DNA from: CAZHHH01 sp052400685
GTDB lineage: Bacteria; Bacteroidota; Bacteroidia; Bacteroidales; Marinilabiliaceae
Length of the DNA stretch: 64,000 nucleotides
Assembly: GCA_052400685.1 (NCBI GenBank)
Contig: JBQTGJ010000001.1
Strand: one strand, 5' to 3'
How positions within the stretch are numbered: position 1 is the first letter of the stretch; each line of letters opens with the position of its first letter. Both the position numbers and the translations under genes were made by a program. The notes below the pieces were generated by a model. The model did not search any database, was not told the origin of the DNA, and saw only the letters and a list, made by a program, of their open reading frames with translations. This document shows, piece after piece, positions 16,757 to 26,100 of this stretch.

Positions 16757-18436
16757 TTATTGGTCAACTGATGGGTCAAATTCTTCCAATTGAAGAATTC
16801 TGTGGGAGCCCAGTTCTTTATGGAGGCTCCAAATGGCATCGTTTCTGTTGCCTTTAATCAGGGCTACATGCCGAAGGGTGTCGGGATAGCTTAATCCTTT
16901 TGTATTTAGGTTCTTAACATTATGAAAAGTGAAGGCAGGTCCTTCCAGGGGATAAACAGCTACATTTTTGAGCACAATATTTTTTGACTCGGCAAATTCG
17001 GCACCCAACTTTGCGGATATGCGAATGTTCTCAAGGTGTATATTTCTGATATTCATTTCGGGCAGACCGTTAAAAAGCATGGCTCTGCGTGTGTTTGCAG
17101 AGGTGATGTTTTTGAAGTGAAGATTTCGGAATTCAGGTGTTTGGTCTGAGACTGGTGGAATATCCTTTTCCAATATGGCACTGGCATTTCCGTCGGCCAA
17201 TACTTCGGTTGCTGATTTGCCGTCGTAATAAAGGTTGAATAGGAATGAGTCGGTTGTAATATCATTCATGGTAATATTTTCCACGAAAATATTTTCCACA
17301 ACCCCGCCGCGGCCACGTCGGCTTTTGAAACGAATTCCCGCATCAGTGCCCAGAAATTGGCAGTTACGGACCAAAATATTACGCACGCCGCCTGACATTT
17401 CGCTGCCGACAACAAATCCGCCATGGCCCTTAAACACGATGCAATTATCGATGATGACATTTTCAGTCGGCCGGGCTCTTTTTCGTCCGTCCTCATTTTT
17501 GCCGGATTTAATACAGATTCCGTCGTCACCCACATCGAAACTACTGTTAACAACGATGGTGTTTTTGCACGATTCCAAATCAAGACCATCGCCATTTTGG
17601 GCATAGGAGGGATTACGAACTTTGATGTTGTCAATAATGATGTTTTCGCACATTAGCGGATGTAGATTCCAGCTGGGTGAGTTGGAGAAGGTAACCCCGT
17701 GAAGAAATATGTTTTTGCACTCAATAAAGCTGATCATTACCGGACGGAGGAAGTCTTTTACCGACAGCCATTCTTCTTCGCTTTGTAAGTGCCGTGGTAC
17801 ATTCATATCGCTGACGGTGTCGCCTCTCAGCGCTTTTGCTGTGGGGAACCAATAGTCGCTGCGTTTGAACACGCCGCCGCGCGCAATAAAACTATTCCAT
17901 TGGCTTTCAGTTACATTTTGTTTTTTAACAGGCCGCCACGCATCGCCTGATCCATCAATAGTGCCATAGCCGGTAATGGCTATATTTTCCAAATTCCGTC
18001 CTGAAATAGGTGACTGGCAGCGTCGGGTATCGAGCCCTTCGAATATTGTTTCAACCAAAGGATACTCATTAAAATTACGACTGAACAGAATTAAAGCCCC
18101 TTTATCCAGATACAGATTGACGTTGCTTCTGAATGTGATTGGTCCTGTGAGCCATATCCCGGAAGCGACAAATAGCGTACCGCCACCTTTATCGGCCAAA
18201 GTTGTCATTGCTTTTTCAAAGGCTTTGGTATTTGTATGACGGCCGTCACCGATTCCTCCCACTTCCGTTATCGAGACCACGAAATCAGGAAATTGGGGCG
18301 GGGAGAGAATCGGCATGTTAAAGGGCAGACCTTTATAATAATCTTTGTAGGCATACTGATTGTCGGAGGTGGAGGATGCGCATCCCGACACTATAAAGGG
18401 TAAAAGAAGATATAAATATATTTTTAGTATTTTCAT
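16757..18436 (-). CDS. GH28 polygalacturonase-type glycoside hydrolase, lipoprotein
   Basis: 559 residues. Lipoprotein signal (LYLLLPFIVSGC, cysteine 19), so probably anchored to a membrane. GH28 right-handed beta-helix with intact catalytic set: NGDGLD at 281-286, GDDGICIKSG at 303-312 (paired Asp), GHGG at 337-340 (His) and GIRFKS at 367-372 (RIK-like). These enzymes cleave alpha-1,4-galacturonan or related pectin linkages; exo or endo action cannot be decided here. Divergent/convergent context: a pectate-lyase gene on the same strand lies 229 bp upstream, so the two belong to one pectin-degradation patch. Confidence 0.9.
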   Translation of the reverse strand: MKILKIYLYLLLPFIVSGCASSTSDNQYAYKDYYKGLPFNMPILSPPQFPDFVVSITEVGGIGDGRHTNTKAFEKAMTTLADKGGGTLFVASGIWLTGPITFRSNVNLYLDKGALILFSRNFNEYPLVETIFEGLDTRRCQSPISGRNLENIAITGYGTIDGSGDAWRPVKKQNVTESQWNSFIARGGVFKRSDYWFPTAKALRGDTVSDMNVPRHLQSEEEWLSVKDFLRPVMISFIECKNIFLHGVTFSNSPSWNLHPLMCENIIIDNIKVRNPSYAQNGDGLDLESCKNTIVVNSSFDVGDDGICIKSGKNEDGRKRARPTENVIIDNCIVFKGHGGFVVGSEMSGGVRNILVRNCQFLGTDAGIRFKSRRGRGGVVENIFVENITMNDITTDSFLFNLYYDGKSATEVLADGNASAILEKDIPPVSDQTPEFRNLHFKNITSANTRRAMLFNGLPEMNIRNIHLENIRISAKLGAEFAESKNIVLKNVAVYPLEGPAFTFHNVKNLNTKGLSYPDTLRHVALIKGNRNDAIWSLHKELGSHRILQLEEFDPSVDQ

Positions 18437-18665
18437 GTGTTTACAATGCGTTTGTTAAGGTCAGATGGAACTCGCCGAATTTAATGATCCTCTTGTGTGT
18501 GAAATAATTACTCATGACTCGTTTCATCATATTTGTGGTCTCACCAGGTCTGAAATATTGTTATAATGCTCCAATTATTATCTGAGTATAGATGACTGTA
18601 TTTATTTGTTGTCTGCCTGATTTTTCGGGTCGATAGTATGACGCACAGCAGAATCAAAAAACGTT

Positions 18666-21503
18666 TTAATGTAAAATTTTAACTGTAAATACATTATTGT
18701 CCAGTTTAACCACGCAGGTGTATAGACCACGCGGCAACTGATGTAAGTGTTTCAGCACAATTTGATTGTTTGTGATGCTACAAGTTTTGTCAAATACCAG
18801 ACTGCCGGCTAAATCGTATATCTGCACTGTTGCTTTACTTTGGGTAATAGCAGGGCCGATAGCGATGTAGACGAAATCGCTAAAAGGGTTCGGAAACAGC
18901 GAAATGTTGCTTTTGTCAGTAACCGGGTTTATGATTGAAGTGGCCGTTCCGGCATGCAGATCATGAATTTCATCGGAAGACAGAGCGGAGCTGTATATGC
19001 GCACATCATCCATATTTCCCGGGAATGGGGTGTTATAATAGCCATCACAATTTCCCAGTATCAGGTCGGTGGTCACGCCAACGCCGCCGGTTGTGATATC
19101 TGATCTTGAACCAACCGGCATTCCGTCAATATAAACCAGCAGTTTGTTATCATCTTTGTTTCTGACACAGGCCAGATGGTGCCATTCATCGTTAAACCAT
19201 TGATTGGCATTGGCAATATCCAGATTTGATTTGTTCGCATTGTCATCGATGGCAAAGGTCAGGATATTTGATTTGTACTGTATTCCTATCCATTTGCCGT
19301 TACCACCATTTACGGCGTCGTGCATCCCTTTATGAAAGAGATATGAGTCGGCTATATTGCCGGGCGATTTAAACCATAAAGTAATGGTGAACGATTGATC
19401 GTTGAGCCAGATGTTTTCATTGTGCGGAAAGCGCAGATATGAGGCTGTTGGTGTGCCGGGGAAATAGATGGCATTTGCAATTTTGCCGCTCGCCCATTGC
19501 GGGGTAAAACCAACTGATTCGGCCATGTTGTTTGTTATAAGGTCAACGGCCCCGGTTCCTGATGTTTCATCAAACGGGAGGTGTAACAGCAACTCCCTTT
19601 CAACCATTTCGGCGGTTGTAAAGTGCCAGATATCACTCAACGATTCTCCCAGTACATTGGTGGCTTTAACCTGCCAGTAGTAGGTTGTGCCCGGGTCAAG
19701 CGATTCAACCAACAAAGACCGGCCTGCGATATTCTCTGCGAGCAAAGAGAGGTCATCCTGTGATAATCCCATGTAAACATTAAAATATAACGCGCCTCCC
19801 AAAACGTTTGTATTATTGGTCCATTCTAAGGTCAGATTGCGGTAATTTACCTTCGGCTCACTATCGGCGGGTATGGGGTTAACACTTGTGAAAGGGGCTG
19901 TTGCCTCGCCTTGTGTTGCAATACTGTATACGTCTGAATAAGCCGATGTTTTGGTACTGCCGACTGATTTTAATCTGAAATAATAGGTGGTGCCGCTTTG
20001 CAGGTTTTCAGTTTTGTACGAATCTGATGTTTGGTCAATGCGGGCTACTTCAGTAAATGCGGTATTGTCGTCACTTATTTCTATGATAATTTCATGCGTT
20101 TCAGTCTCTTCGTCATCCCATTTAAGTGTAATTGAGGAGGTTGTTAAGGCTTTGGCTGTGATAGCCACGGGGTATTTAAGAAATGGGGTAGCTGTTGAGA
20201 TGCTGTTGATGTATCGTTCAATGTTGGTATAGCCATCTTCACCGGCTATCATGGCATCGTCAACCGCACTGTTTGTGCCAAGTATAACTTCCCATTCGTC
20301 AGGGATGCCATCGTTATCTGAATCTGTTAATACCGGGCCCCGGTATATTTTTCCCGGGCCATTGGTTGGCAGCTCATTTTCGGAACTGATTGTAGCACCC
20401 AGGGTTCCCAATGATGTTAACTGGTTAATGAGATAGGTGTCTACTTCGTCACGGGCAGGCAGTATTTTGCCGACGCTGTCAACAATCCAACTGTATGCTT
20501 CGTTGGCCGTCATAAGTATCGGGATATCGGGGTGCTTTTGGGGTATTTTATTGACATCCGATTCAGGAATTTCGTCCCAGTAGTCCGGGCTTTCAACCCA
20601 AAATGCAGGTCCGTAGTCCGGTTGTATTGACAATACGCCATCCAGCAACCCGTTTTTGTTTGAATCGTGATAATTTCCGCGGGCGTAAAGCTGAAAATTT
20701 TCATTGGCTCTGGAATAAGGGGTGCTGCTAGCGCTGGGGCCATTTATAAAGTAGTTGTTAACGATGGTAGCCCATGAAGTTCCTTCTGAATCGCCTAAAA
20801 TGTAGCAACCGCCTCCGCCCCAGTTGTAAACGACATTGTTAACAAACTGGTTCAGTCCTTTTACTTTCGGATTTCGGGTGTGATTGTCAATATACAGGTT
20901 GCGAATCAGAGAAACGCCGCCATTGGTTTGAACCAATCCTCCGGCCGAATGGCTTAATAAACCTTGCCCAATAATTGAATTTTGAATGGTAATATTGGTT
21001 GGTTCGGTGCCTTTATTATCCCAGCTGACAGAGAATGTTTCATCGCGTCCCCATGTTACTGAAACATGATCAAATATCATATTTGAACCATTGGCAATGC
21101 CGGCTGCATCTTTTCCGCTGTCGCCACCTATGCCCATTCGGAATGCCATATTTCGGACAATGATATTGTTGGCGCCAGAGAATGAAACGCCATTACCGTA
21201 AACAACAATGCCTTCACCAGGTGCTGTTTGCCCCGCAATGGTCAGGTTTTTTGAGAAAATGAGTCTGCTTTCAATATTAATGATTCCGGCGACTTCAAAG
21301 ACTACAATTCTGTTGGGTTGGCTAACGGCTTCCCGCAGCGAGCCGGGGCCATTATCATTCAAATTGGTGACCTTATATACAGTTCCGTTTCGCCCACCTG
21401 TGGCGTACCGACCGAAGCCAACGGCGCCGGGAAAGGCCAGTTGTTGTCCAAAAGATGAAGCTACCGTAAGCAATAGCAGGAATAATAAAAGAATCTTTCT
21501 CAT
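18666..21503 (-). CDS. Secreted multidomain pectate lyase (PL1-like) with T9SS sorting domain
   Basis: 945 residues. Signal peptide 1-20 (cut after SFG-Q). Residues about 22-360: parallel beta-helix of the PL1 type (FPGAVGFGRYATGGRNGTVY, LNDNGPGSLREAV, LTIAGQTAPGEGIV, FDHVSVTWGRDETFS). At 394-405 DSDNDGIPDEWE, a Ca-binding loop common after this domain. Then two fibronectin-III domains (about 445-635), a LamG/concanavalin-like domain (about 640-850) and a type-A T9SS C-terminal sorting domain (about 865-945, SLFPNPF ... GLYTCVVKLDN). It would be exported by Sec, cross the outer membrane through T9SS and be attached to the surface. The FN3/LamG part probably binds polysaccharide. Confidence 0.9.
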   Translation of the reverse strand: MRKILLLFLLLLTVASSFGQQLAFPGAVGFGRYATGGRNGTVYKVTNLNDNGPGSLREAVSQPNRIVVFEVAGIINIESRLIFSKNLTIAGQTAPGEGIVVYGNGVSFSGANNIIVRNMAFRMGIGGDSGKDAAGIANGSNMIFDHVSVTWGRDETFSVSWDNKGTEPTNITIQNSIIGQGLLSHSAGGLVQTNGGVSLIRNLYIDNHTRNPKVKGLNQFVNNVVYNWGGGGCYILGDSEGTSWATIVNNYFINGPSASSTPYSRANENFQLYARGNYHDSNKNGLLDGVLSIQPDYGPAFWVESPDYWDEIPESDVNKIPQKHPDIPILMTANEAYSWIVDSVGKILPARDEVDTYLINQLTSLGTLGATISSENELPTNGPGKIYRGPVLTDSDNDGIPDEWEVILGTNSAVDDAMIAGEDGYTNIERYINSISTATPFLKYPVAITAKALTTSSITLKWDDEETETHEIIIEISDDNTAFTEVARIDQTSDSYKTENLQSGTTYYFRLKSVGSTKTSAYSDVYSIATQGEATAPFTSVNPIPADSEPKVNYRNLTLEWTNNTNVLGGALYFNVYMGLSQDDLSLLAENIAGRSLLVESLDPGTTYYWQVKATNVLGESLSDIWHFTTAEMVERELLLHLPFDETSGTGAVDLITNNMAESVGFTPQWASGKIANAIYFPGTPTASYLRFPHNENIWLNDQSFTITLWFKSPGNIADSYLFHKGMHDAVNGGNGKWIGIQYKSNILTFAIDDNANKSNLDIANANQWFNDEWHHLACVRNKDDNKLLVYIDGMPVGSRSDITTGGVGVTTDLILGNCDGYYNTPFPGNMDDVRIYSSALSSDEIHDLHAGTATSIINPVTDKSNISLFPNPFSDFVYIAIGPAITQSKATVQIYDLAGSLVFDKTCSITNNQIVLKHLHQLPRGLYTCVVKLDNNVFTVKILH

Positions 21504-21762
21504 AATGATGACATTAGAAATGAAACGAACATTTTACTGCAAGATAATTATAATTTGTTGCGGGAATATGAAGCAACATGTTCGTGTTTGGCTTAAATCT
21601 GATAGTCAGGATTTGACTGTTTGTTTAATATAATATGACGGGTTGTTTTAAGCTTAAGCCAAATTCTGACTATCAGTTAATTATAATAACAGCAGGTTTT
21701 TAAGTCTTTTAAATTTTATGACCGTTCTTAACTGAAGGTCTGGTTAGTGTCTGACTTTTACC

Positions 21763-21984
21763 TTATTCTACAATTATCTTTTTAACAATAACCTCTTCGC
21801 CGGTCGAAATTTTAATTAGATACAGTCCGGACTCTCTGTTGTTTAAAGATACTGGTATGTTGTTATTGTAAACCGGCTGGCTGAATACCAATTGTCCGAT
21901 GGGATTATATACCTCCACAGAAACAACCTTTTGAGTTCCCGTTAGTATTGTAAATTCACACCATCTACAATTCTGATTGAACAA
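21763..21984 (-). pseudogene. Orphan T9SS C-terminal sorting domain fragment
   Basis: 73 codons. From KVVSVEVYNPIGQLVFSQPV to GLYLIKISTGEEVIVKKIIVE this is a complete T9SS type-A sorting domain tail, but the only in-frame start adds about 20 unrelated residues without a signal peptide. It is the 3' remnant of a lost secreted protein. It lies 259 bp upstream of the pectate-lyase gene on the same strand, so a second secreted enzyme may have stood here. Confidence 0.6.
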
Positions 21985-22128
21985 GATTGGTGAATTATTG
22001 TTACATATTTATGCATATTTATGCAATTAATGAACGAATAATTAGTACCACTCGCTCCTTTTTTGTAAGGATTTGAGGGCTTTTCAATATAAAATGAAAG
22101 AAAAACGAAACTTTTTATTGTAAAACCA

Positions 22129-22158
22129 TTTGCATTTATGACAAAATTCATACATTTG
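22129..22158 (+). promoter_or_regulatory. Promoter of the ilv-leu operon
   Basis: TTTG at 22129-22132, an 18-bp spacer and TACATTTG at 22151-22158 match the Bacteroidota consensus exactly. Transcription would begin near 22163-22167, about 65 bp before the leader peptide and 290 bp before ilvD. Confidence 0.7.
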
Positions 22159-22231
22159 CAAAGAACAATTATAAACAACGATTTAAAAACGGTTCGCAAA
22201 GCTATTACAGCTCTATAAAATTGTAGTTATT

Positions 22232-22291
22232 ATGAAACTTTTTGTGTCTCTACTTCTCAATGTCATTATTATTCTCGTGGTCAACCAATAG
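22232..22291 (+). CDS. Branched-chain amino acid leader peptide
   Basis: A 19-codon ORF between the operon promoter and ilvD encoding MKLFVSLLLNVIIILVVNQ. Twelve of 19 residues are Leu, Ile or Val, including seven in a row (residues 11-17). It is followed by competing RNA helices and an intrinsic terminator, the classical arrangement of a ribosome-mediated attenuator. Its stop codon touches the strand that forms the antiterminator, so a ribosome that finishes the peptide would cover that strand and allow termination. Too short for normal gene callers. The role is inferred from sequence, but composition and position together are strong. Confidence 0.85.
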   Translation: MKLFVSLLLNVIIILVVNQ

Positions 22292-22369
22292 AGAAGTGAG
22301 ATAGGTATGTAAAAAGTTTATAAAAAAATATTTAAAACCCCTCTCACTTCAACGGTGAGAGGGGTTTTT
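22252..22369 (+). promoter_or_regulatory. Transcription attenuator of the ilv-leu operon
   Basis: Four pairing segments can be read. Segment 1, ACTTCTC (22252-22258, inside the Leu codons 7-9), pairs with segment 2a, GAGAAGT (22291-22297). Segment 2b, GAAGTGAGA (22293-22301), pairs with segment 3, TCTCACTTC (22342-22350). Segment 3 overlaps the 5' arm of the terminator, CCCCTCTCAC (22338-22347), which pairs with segment 4, GTGAGAGGGG (22355-22364). So 2:3 excludes both 1:2 and 3:4. Ribosome stalling at Leu/Ile/Val codons would favour 2:3 and read-through into ilvD. Confidence 0.8.
22334..22369 (+). terminator. Attenuator terminator upstream of ilvD
   Basis: A 10-bp GC-rich stem, CCCCTCTCAC / GTGAGAGGGG, with a 7-nt loop, flanked by A4 and T5 that extend the helix. 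It stands 84 bp before the ilvD start, inside the operon leader, where a constitutive terminator would make no sense. Confidence 0.9.
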
Positions 22370-22452
22370 GCTTAATAGAATCGTTGATCTTTGAACAAAA
22401 ACGTTTAAACGTATTAAAACATCCCTGTAAGGGGAATAAAATATACCAGGTT

Positions 22453-24294
22453 ATGAAAATTCCATTGAGGAGTAATACTACTACACAGGGCCGCCGAATG
22501 GCCGGAGCCCGCAGTTTATGGCGTGCCAATGGTATGAAGGATGAACAAATGGGCCGGCCATTAATTGCCGTGGTCAATTCATTTACTCAATTTGTTCCCG
22601 GGCATGCGCATTTACACCAAATTGGTCAGGATGTTAAAAGAATGATTGAGCAGCAAGGCTGTTTTGCGGCGGAGTTTAATACCATTGCCATTGATGATGG
22701 CATCGCCATGGGGCACGACGGCATGCTGTACTCATTGCCTTCGCGCGATCTGATAGCCGACAGTGTTGAGTACATGGTTAATGCACACCGCGCCGATGCC
22801 ATGATCTGTATTAGCAACTGCGATAAGATAACACCGGGTATGTTGATGGCCGCCATGCGGCTCAATATCCCGGTGGTTTTTGTTTCTGGTGGGCCCATGG
22901 AAGCCGGCCGGCATGGTGACAAGGCGCTCGACCTGGTGGACTCGATGGTCATGGCTGCCGATGATAATGTGTCTGATGAGGATGTCCTGGCGGTTGAACA
23001 AAATGCTTGTCCTACCTGCGGTTCGTGCTCAGGAATGTTCACGGCTAACTCAATGAATTGCCTGAACGAAGCTTTGGGACTGGCACTTCCGGGAAACGGA
23101 ACCATTGTGGCAACTCATGTTAATCGGCGTAAGTTGTTTGAAGATGCTGCCAATATGATTGTTAAAATGGCTTATCGCTATTATCAGGATGGCGACACTT
23201 CGGTACTTCCTCGTAATATTGCTACCAAAAATGCTTTCATGAACGCCATGACACTTGATATTGCCATGGGCGGGTCAACCAATACGGTGTTACATTTGTT
23301 AGCTATAGCCCACGAAGCTGAAGTCGATTTTACCATGAAAGATATTGACCAGCTGTCACGAAAAATACCGGTGTTGTGTAAAGTGGCTCCAAGCAGTCAG
23401 TATCATGTTGAGGATGTTAATCGTGCCGGCGGTATTTTGGGCATCTTAGCCGAGTTAGACAGGGGTGGTTTGGTTGACACTTCGGTTGGGCGTGTTGATT
23501 TTCCATCATTGGGCGAAGCCATTTCGGCTTATGATGTTATGAATGAAAATATTGATTCTAAAAATAAGGAGATTTATCAGAGCGCGCCGGGTGGTTTTGT
23601 GAATCTTAAACTGGCCTCCCAAAAGGCAATGTACGGCAGCCTTGATCTTGACCGTAATGAGGGCTGTATCCGTTCTGTTGAGCAGGCTTATTTTAAAGAT
23701 GGTGGATTGGCCGTGTTATATGGAAATATAGCAAAAGACGGTTGTATCGTTAAAACGGCAGGTGTGGATGCATCTATTTTCCATTTTGAAGGCAAGGCGG
23801 CGGTTTATGAATCGCAGGACGCTGCCTGTGATGGAATCCTTTCAGGTGAAGTACAGGCCGGCGATGTGGTGTTTATAAAATATGAAGGACCCAAAGGCGG
23901 ACCCGGTATGCAGGAGATGCTTTACCCAACCTCTTATATTAAATCGCGTCATTTGGGTGAGAAGTGTGCTTTGGTTACCGACGGGCGTTTTTCAGGTGGC
24001 ACATCGGGCCTTTCGATTGGTCATGTGTCGCCCGAAGCAGCTGCAGGTGGCGCTATCGCTCTGGTAAAAACGGGCGATAAAGTGGTTATTGATATTCCTG
24101 AACGAACGATTAATGTTATCGTTAGTGATGACGAACTGGCCAAACGACGACGTGCCGAAGAGGCGAAAGGCGTTGCAGCATTTAAACCTCAACAACGGGA
24201 GCGGATGGTTTCCAAAGCGTTAAGGGCCTACGCCAGCATGGTTACATCGGCCGATAAAGGTGCCGTTCGGATCCTGCCCGGTGAGCAGAAATGA
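22453..24294 (+). CDS. ilvD: Dihydroxy-acid dehydratase
   Basis: The third common step of Val/Ile synthesis: dehydrates 2,3-dihydroxy-3-methyl acids to 2-keto acids with an Fe-S cluster. 613 residues from MKIPLRSNTTTQGRR; the frame opens at 22384, but the first 23 residues overlap the leader and do not fit the family. Cluster ligands are visible in ISNCDKITPGMLMA and CPTCGSCSGMFTANSMN. LVTDGRFSGGTSGLSIGHVSPEA is the C-terminal signature. First structural gene of the attenuated operon; ilvB begins 33 bp later. Confidence 0.97.
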   Translation: MKIPLRSNTTTQGRRMAGARSLWRANGMKDEQMGRPLIAVVNSFTQFVPGHAHLHQIGQDVKRMIEQQGCFAAEFNTIAIDDGIAMGHDGMLYSLPSRDLIADSVEYMVNAHRADAMICISNCDKITPGMLMAAMRLNIPVVFVSGGPMEAGRHGDKALDLVDSMVMAADDNVSDEDVLAVEQNACPTCGSCSGMFTANSMNCLNEALGLALPGNGTIVATHVNRRKLFEDAANMIVKMAYRYYQDGDTSVLPRNIATKNAFMNAMTLDIAMGGSTNTVLHLLAIAHEAEVDFTMKDIDQLSRKIPVLCKVAPSSQYHVEDVNRAGGILGILAELDRGGLVDTSVGRVDFPSLGEAISAYDVMNENIDSKNKEIYQSAPGGFVNLKLASQKAMYGSLDLDRNEGCIRSVEQAYFKDGGLAVLYGNIAKDGCIVKTAGVDASIFHFEGKAAVYESQDAACDGILSGEVQAGDVVFIKYEGPKGGPGMQEMLYPTSYIKSRHLGEKCALVTDGRFSGGTSGLSIGHVSPEAAAGGAIALVKTGDKVVIDIPERTINVIVSDDELAKRRRAEEAKGVAAFKPQQRERMVSKALRAYASMVTSADKGAVRILPGEQK

Positions 24295-24327
24295 TTTAGA
24301 GAGTAATCCCAGTAAAGCAGAAATGCC

Positions 24328-26061
24328 ATGGAAACACAATTTCAAACAGTTATGAAAGAAACGAGCACGCAGACCATTCGTACAACAGGTTCAGATGCCG
24401 TTGTTCAATCTCTTCTGAAAGAAGGGGTGAAGACTATTTTTGGGTATCCCGGTGGCGCTATTATGCCGGTTTATGATGCCCTCTATGACTATAAGAATAA
24501 ACTTCACCATGTGTTGGTCCGTCATGAACAAGGAGCTGTTCACGCCGCACAGGGCTTTGCCCGTGTCACCGGGGAAGTTGGTGTAGCCATTGTCACGTCA
24601 GGCCCCGGGGCCACCAATGCCGTTACAGGTATTGCTGATGCGATGATTGACTCAACACCTTTGGTGGTTATCAGCGGTCAGGTGGTTTCAACGTTGTTGG
24701 GAACTGACGCTTTTCAGGAAACGGATGTGGTTGGCGTTACCCAGCCTATTACCAAGTGGAATTATCAGGTTAAAAAAGCGGAAGATATTCCTTATGCTAT
24801 AGCCAGGGCTTTTTATATTGCCCGTACAGGACGTCCGGGTCCGGTATTGCTCGACATTACCAAAGATGCGCAATTTGCCACCTTTGATTTTGCTTATGAG
24901 CCGGTTAAATTTATCAGAAGCTACGTGCCGGTGCCGGAGGTGAACATTAAACATATTGAAGCCGCAGCTCAACTGATTAATTTGTCGAAGAAGCCTTTGG
25001 CCCTGGTTGGTCAAGGGGTTATTTTAGGAAATGCAGAACTCGAGCTTAAGGCGTTTCTCGAAAAAACCGGAATTCCTTTTGCATGGACTTTGTTAGGCCT
25101 GTCGGCTTTGCCCACATCACATCCGTTAAATGTTGGAATGTTGGGAATGCATGGTAATTATGGCCCTAACATTAAAACCAACGAAGCAGATCTGATCATT
25201 GCAATAGGTATGCGTTTTGATGATCGTGTGACCGGTGATCTTAAGGCGTACGCTACAAATGCTAAAATTATTCACCTGGAAATTGATGCGTCGGAAATAA
25301 ATAAAAATGTGCATGCCGATGTGCCGGTTCTGGGTAGTGTGAAGGATTCGTTACCCATGTTGACACAAAAAGTGAATGCGGCTAAACACGACGAATGGCT
25401 GGCTGAGTTCAGGGCTTGCGACCGCATTGAAAATGATCGTATTATTGCCAGAGAATTACATCCCGAAAAGCCCGGATTAACAATGGGTGAAGTTGTTAAC
25501 AGAGTGTCGGACGCCTTTGATGACGATGCCATTATGGTAACCGATGTGGGACAGCATCAAATGGTTGGATGTCGTTATTTCAAGTTTAAACAGAGCAGGA
25601 GTGTTGTTACATCCGGTGGATTGGGAACCATGGGATTTGGTCTGCCCGCTGCCATGGGTGCTAAGCTTGGAGCCCCCGACCGTCCGGTTTGTTTGTTTGT
25701 AGGCGATGGTGGTTTTCAGATGACCATTCAGGAATTGGGAACAATCTTCCAGACCGAAATCCCGGTTAAAATTGTGTTGCTTAACAATAATTTCCTCGGG
25801 ATGGTACGTCAGTGGCAAGAGTTATTTTTCGACAAGCGGTATGCTTCTACCGAATTGATAAATCCGGATTTTCAAACGATTGCCAAAGGATATTATATTG
25901 AGGCTCAAAAAGTAACCGAAAGAGAACAACTTGATGAGGCCATTCAAAAAATGATTGACCACGATGGCCCTTATTTGTTGGAAGTTGTAGTGGAGAAAGA
26001 AGGCAACGTTTTTCCAATGGTACCCTCGGGTGCTTCGGTATCTGATATTCGACTTGAGTAG
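24328..26061 (+). CDS. ilvB: Acetolactate synthase, large (catalytic) subunit
   Basis: A TPP- and FAD-dependent enzyme that condenses two pyruvates, or pyruvate with 2-ketobutyrate, at the first common step. 577 residues with the three AHAS domains: N-terminal TPP Pyr domain (FGYPGGAIMPVYDAL, HEQGAVHAAQGFARVTG with the catalytic Glu), central FAD domain, and C-terminal TPP domain (GDGGFQMTIQEL ... NNNFLGMVRQWQELFF, Mg2+-binding GDG...NN). Followed after 39 bp by its regulatory subunit. Confidence 0.97.
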   Translation: METQFQTVMKETSTQTIRTTGSDAVVQSLLKEGVKTIFGYPGGAIMPVYDALYDYKNKLHHVLVRHEQGAVHAAQGFARVTGEVGVAIVTSGPGATNAVTGIADAMIDSTPLVVISGQVVSTLLGTDAFQETDVVGVTQPITKWNYQVKKAEDIPYAIARAFYIARTGRPGPVLLDITKDAQFATFDFAYEPVKFIRSYVPVPEVNIKHIEAAAQLINLSKKPLALVGQGVILGNAELELKAFLEKTGIPFAWTLLGLSALPTSHPLNVGMLGMHGNYGPNIKTNEADLIIAIGMRFDDRVTGDLKAYATNAKIIHLEIDASEINKNVHADVPVLGSVKDSLPMLTQKVNAAKHDEWLAEFRACDRIENDRIIARELHPEKPGLTMGEVVNRVSDAFDDDAIMVTDVGQHQMVGCRYFKFKQSRSVVTSGGLGTMGFGLPAAMGAKLGAPDRPVCLFVGDGGFQMTIQELGTIFQTEIPVKIVLLNNNFLGMVRQWQELFFDKRYASTELINPDFQTIAKGYYIEAQKVTEREQLDEAIQKMIDHDGPYLLEVVVEKEGNVFPMVPSGASVSDIRLE

Positions 26062-26100
26062 AAATGCACATTGGAATAATCGTTTTAAACAGTTAAAACT

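Noticed and set aside
22384..22452. Longer ilvD start
   Set aside because: The extra 23 residues come from the operon leader after the attenuator and do not match the family; ATG 22453 gives the standard N-terminus.
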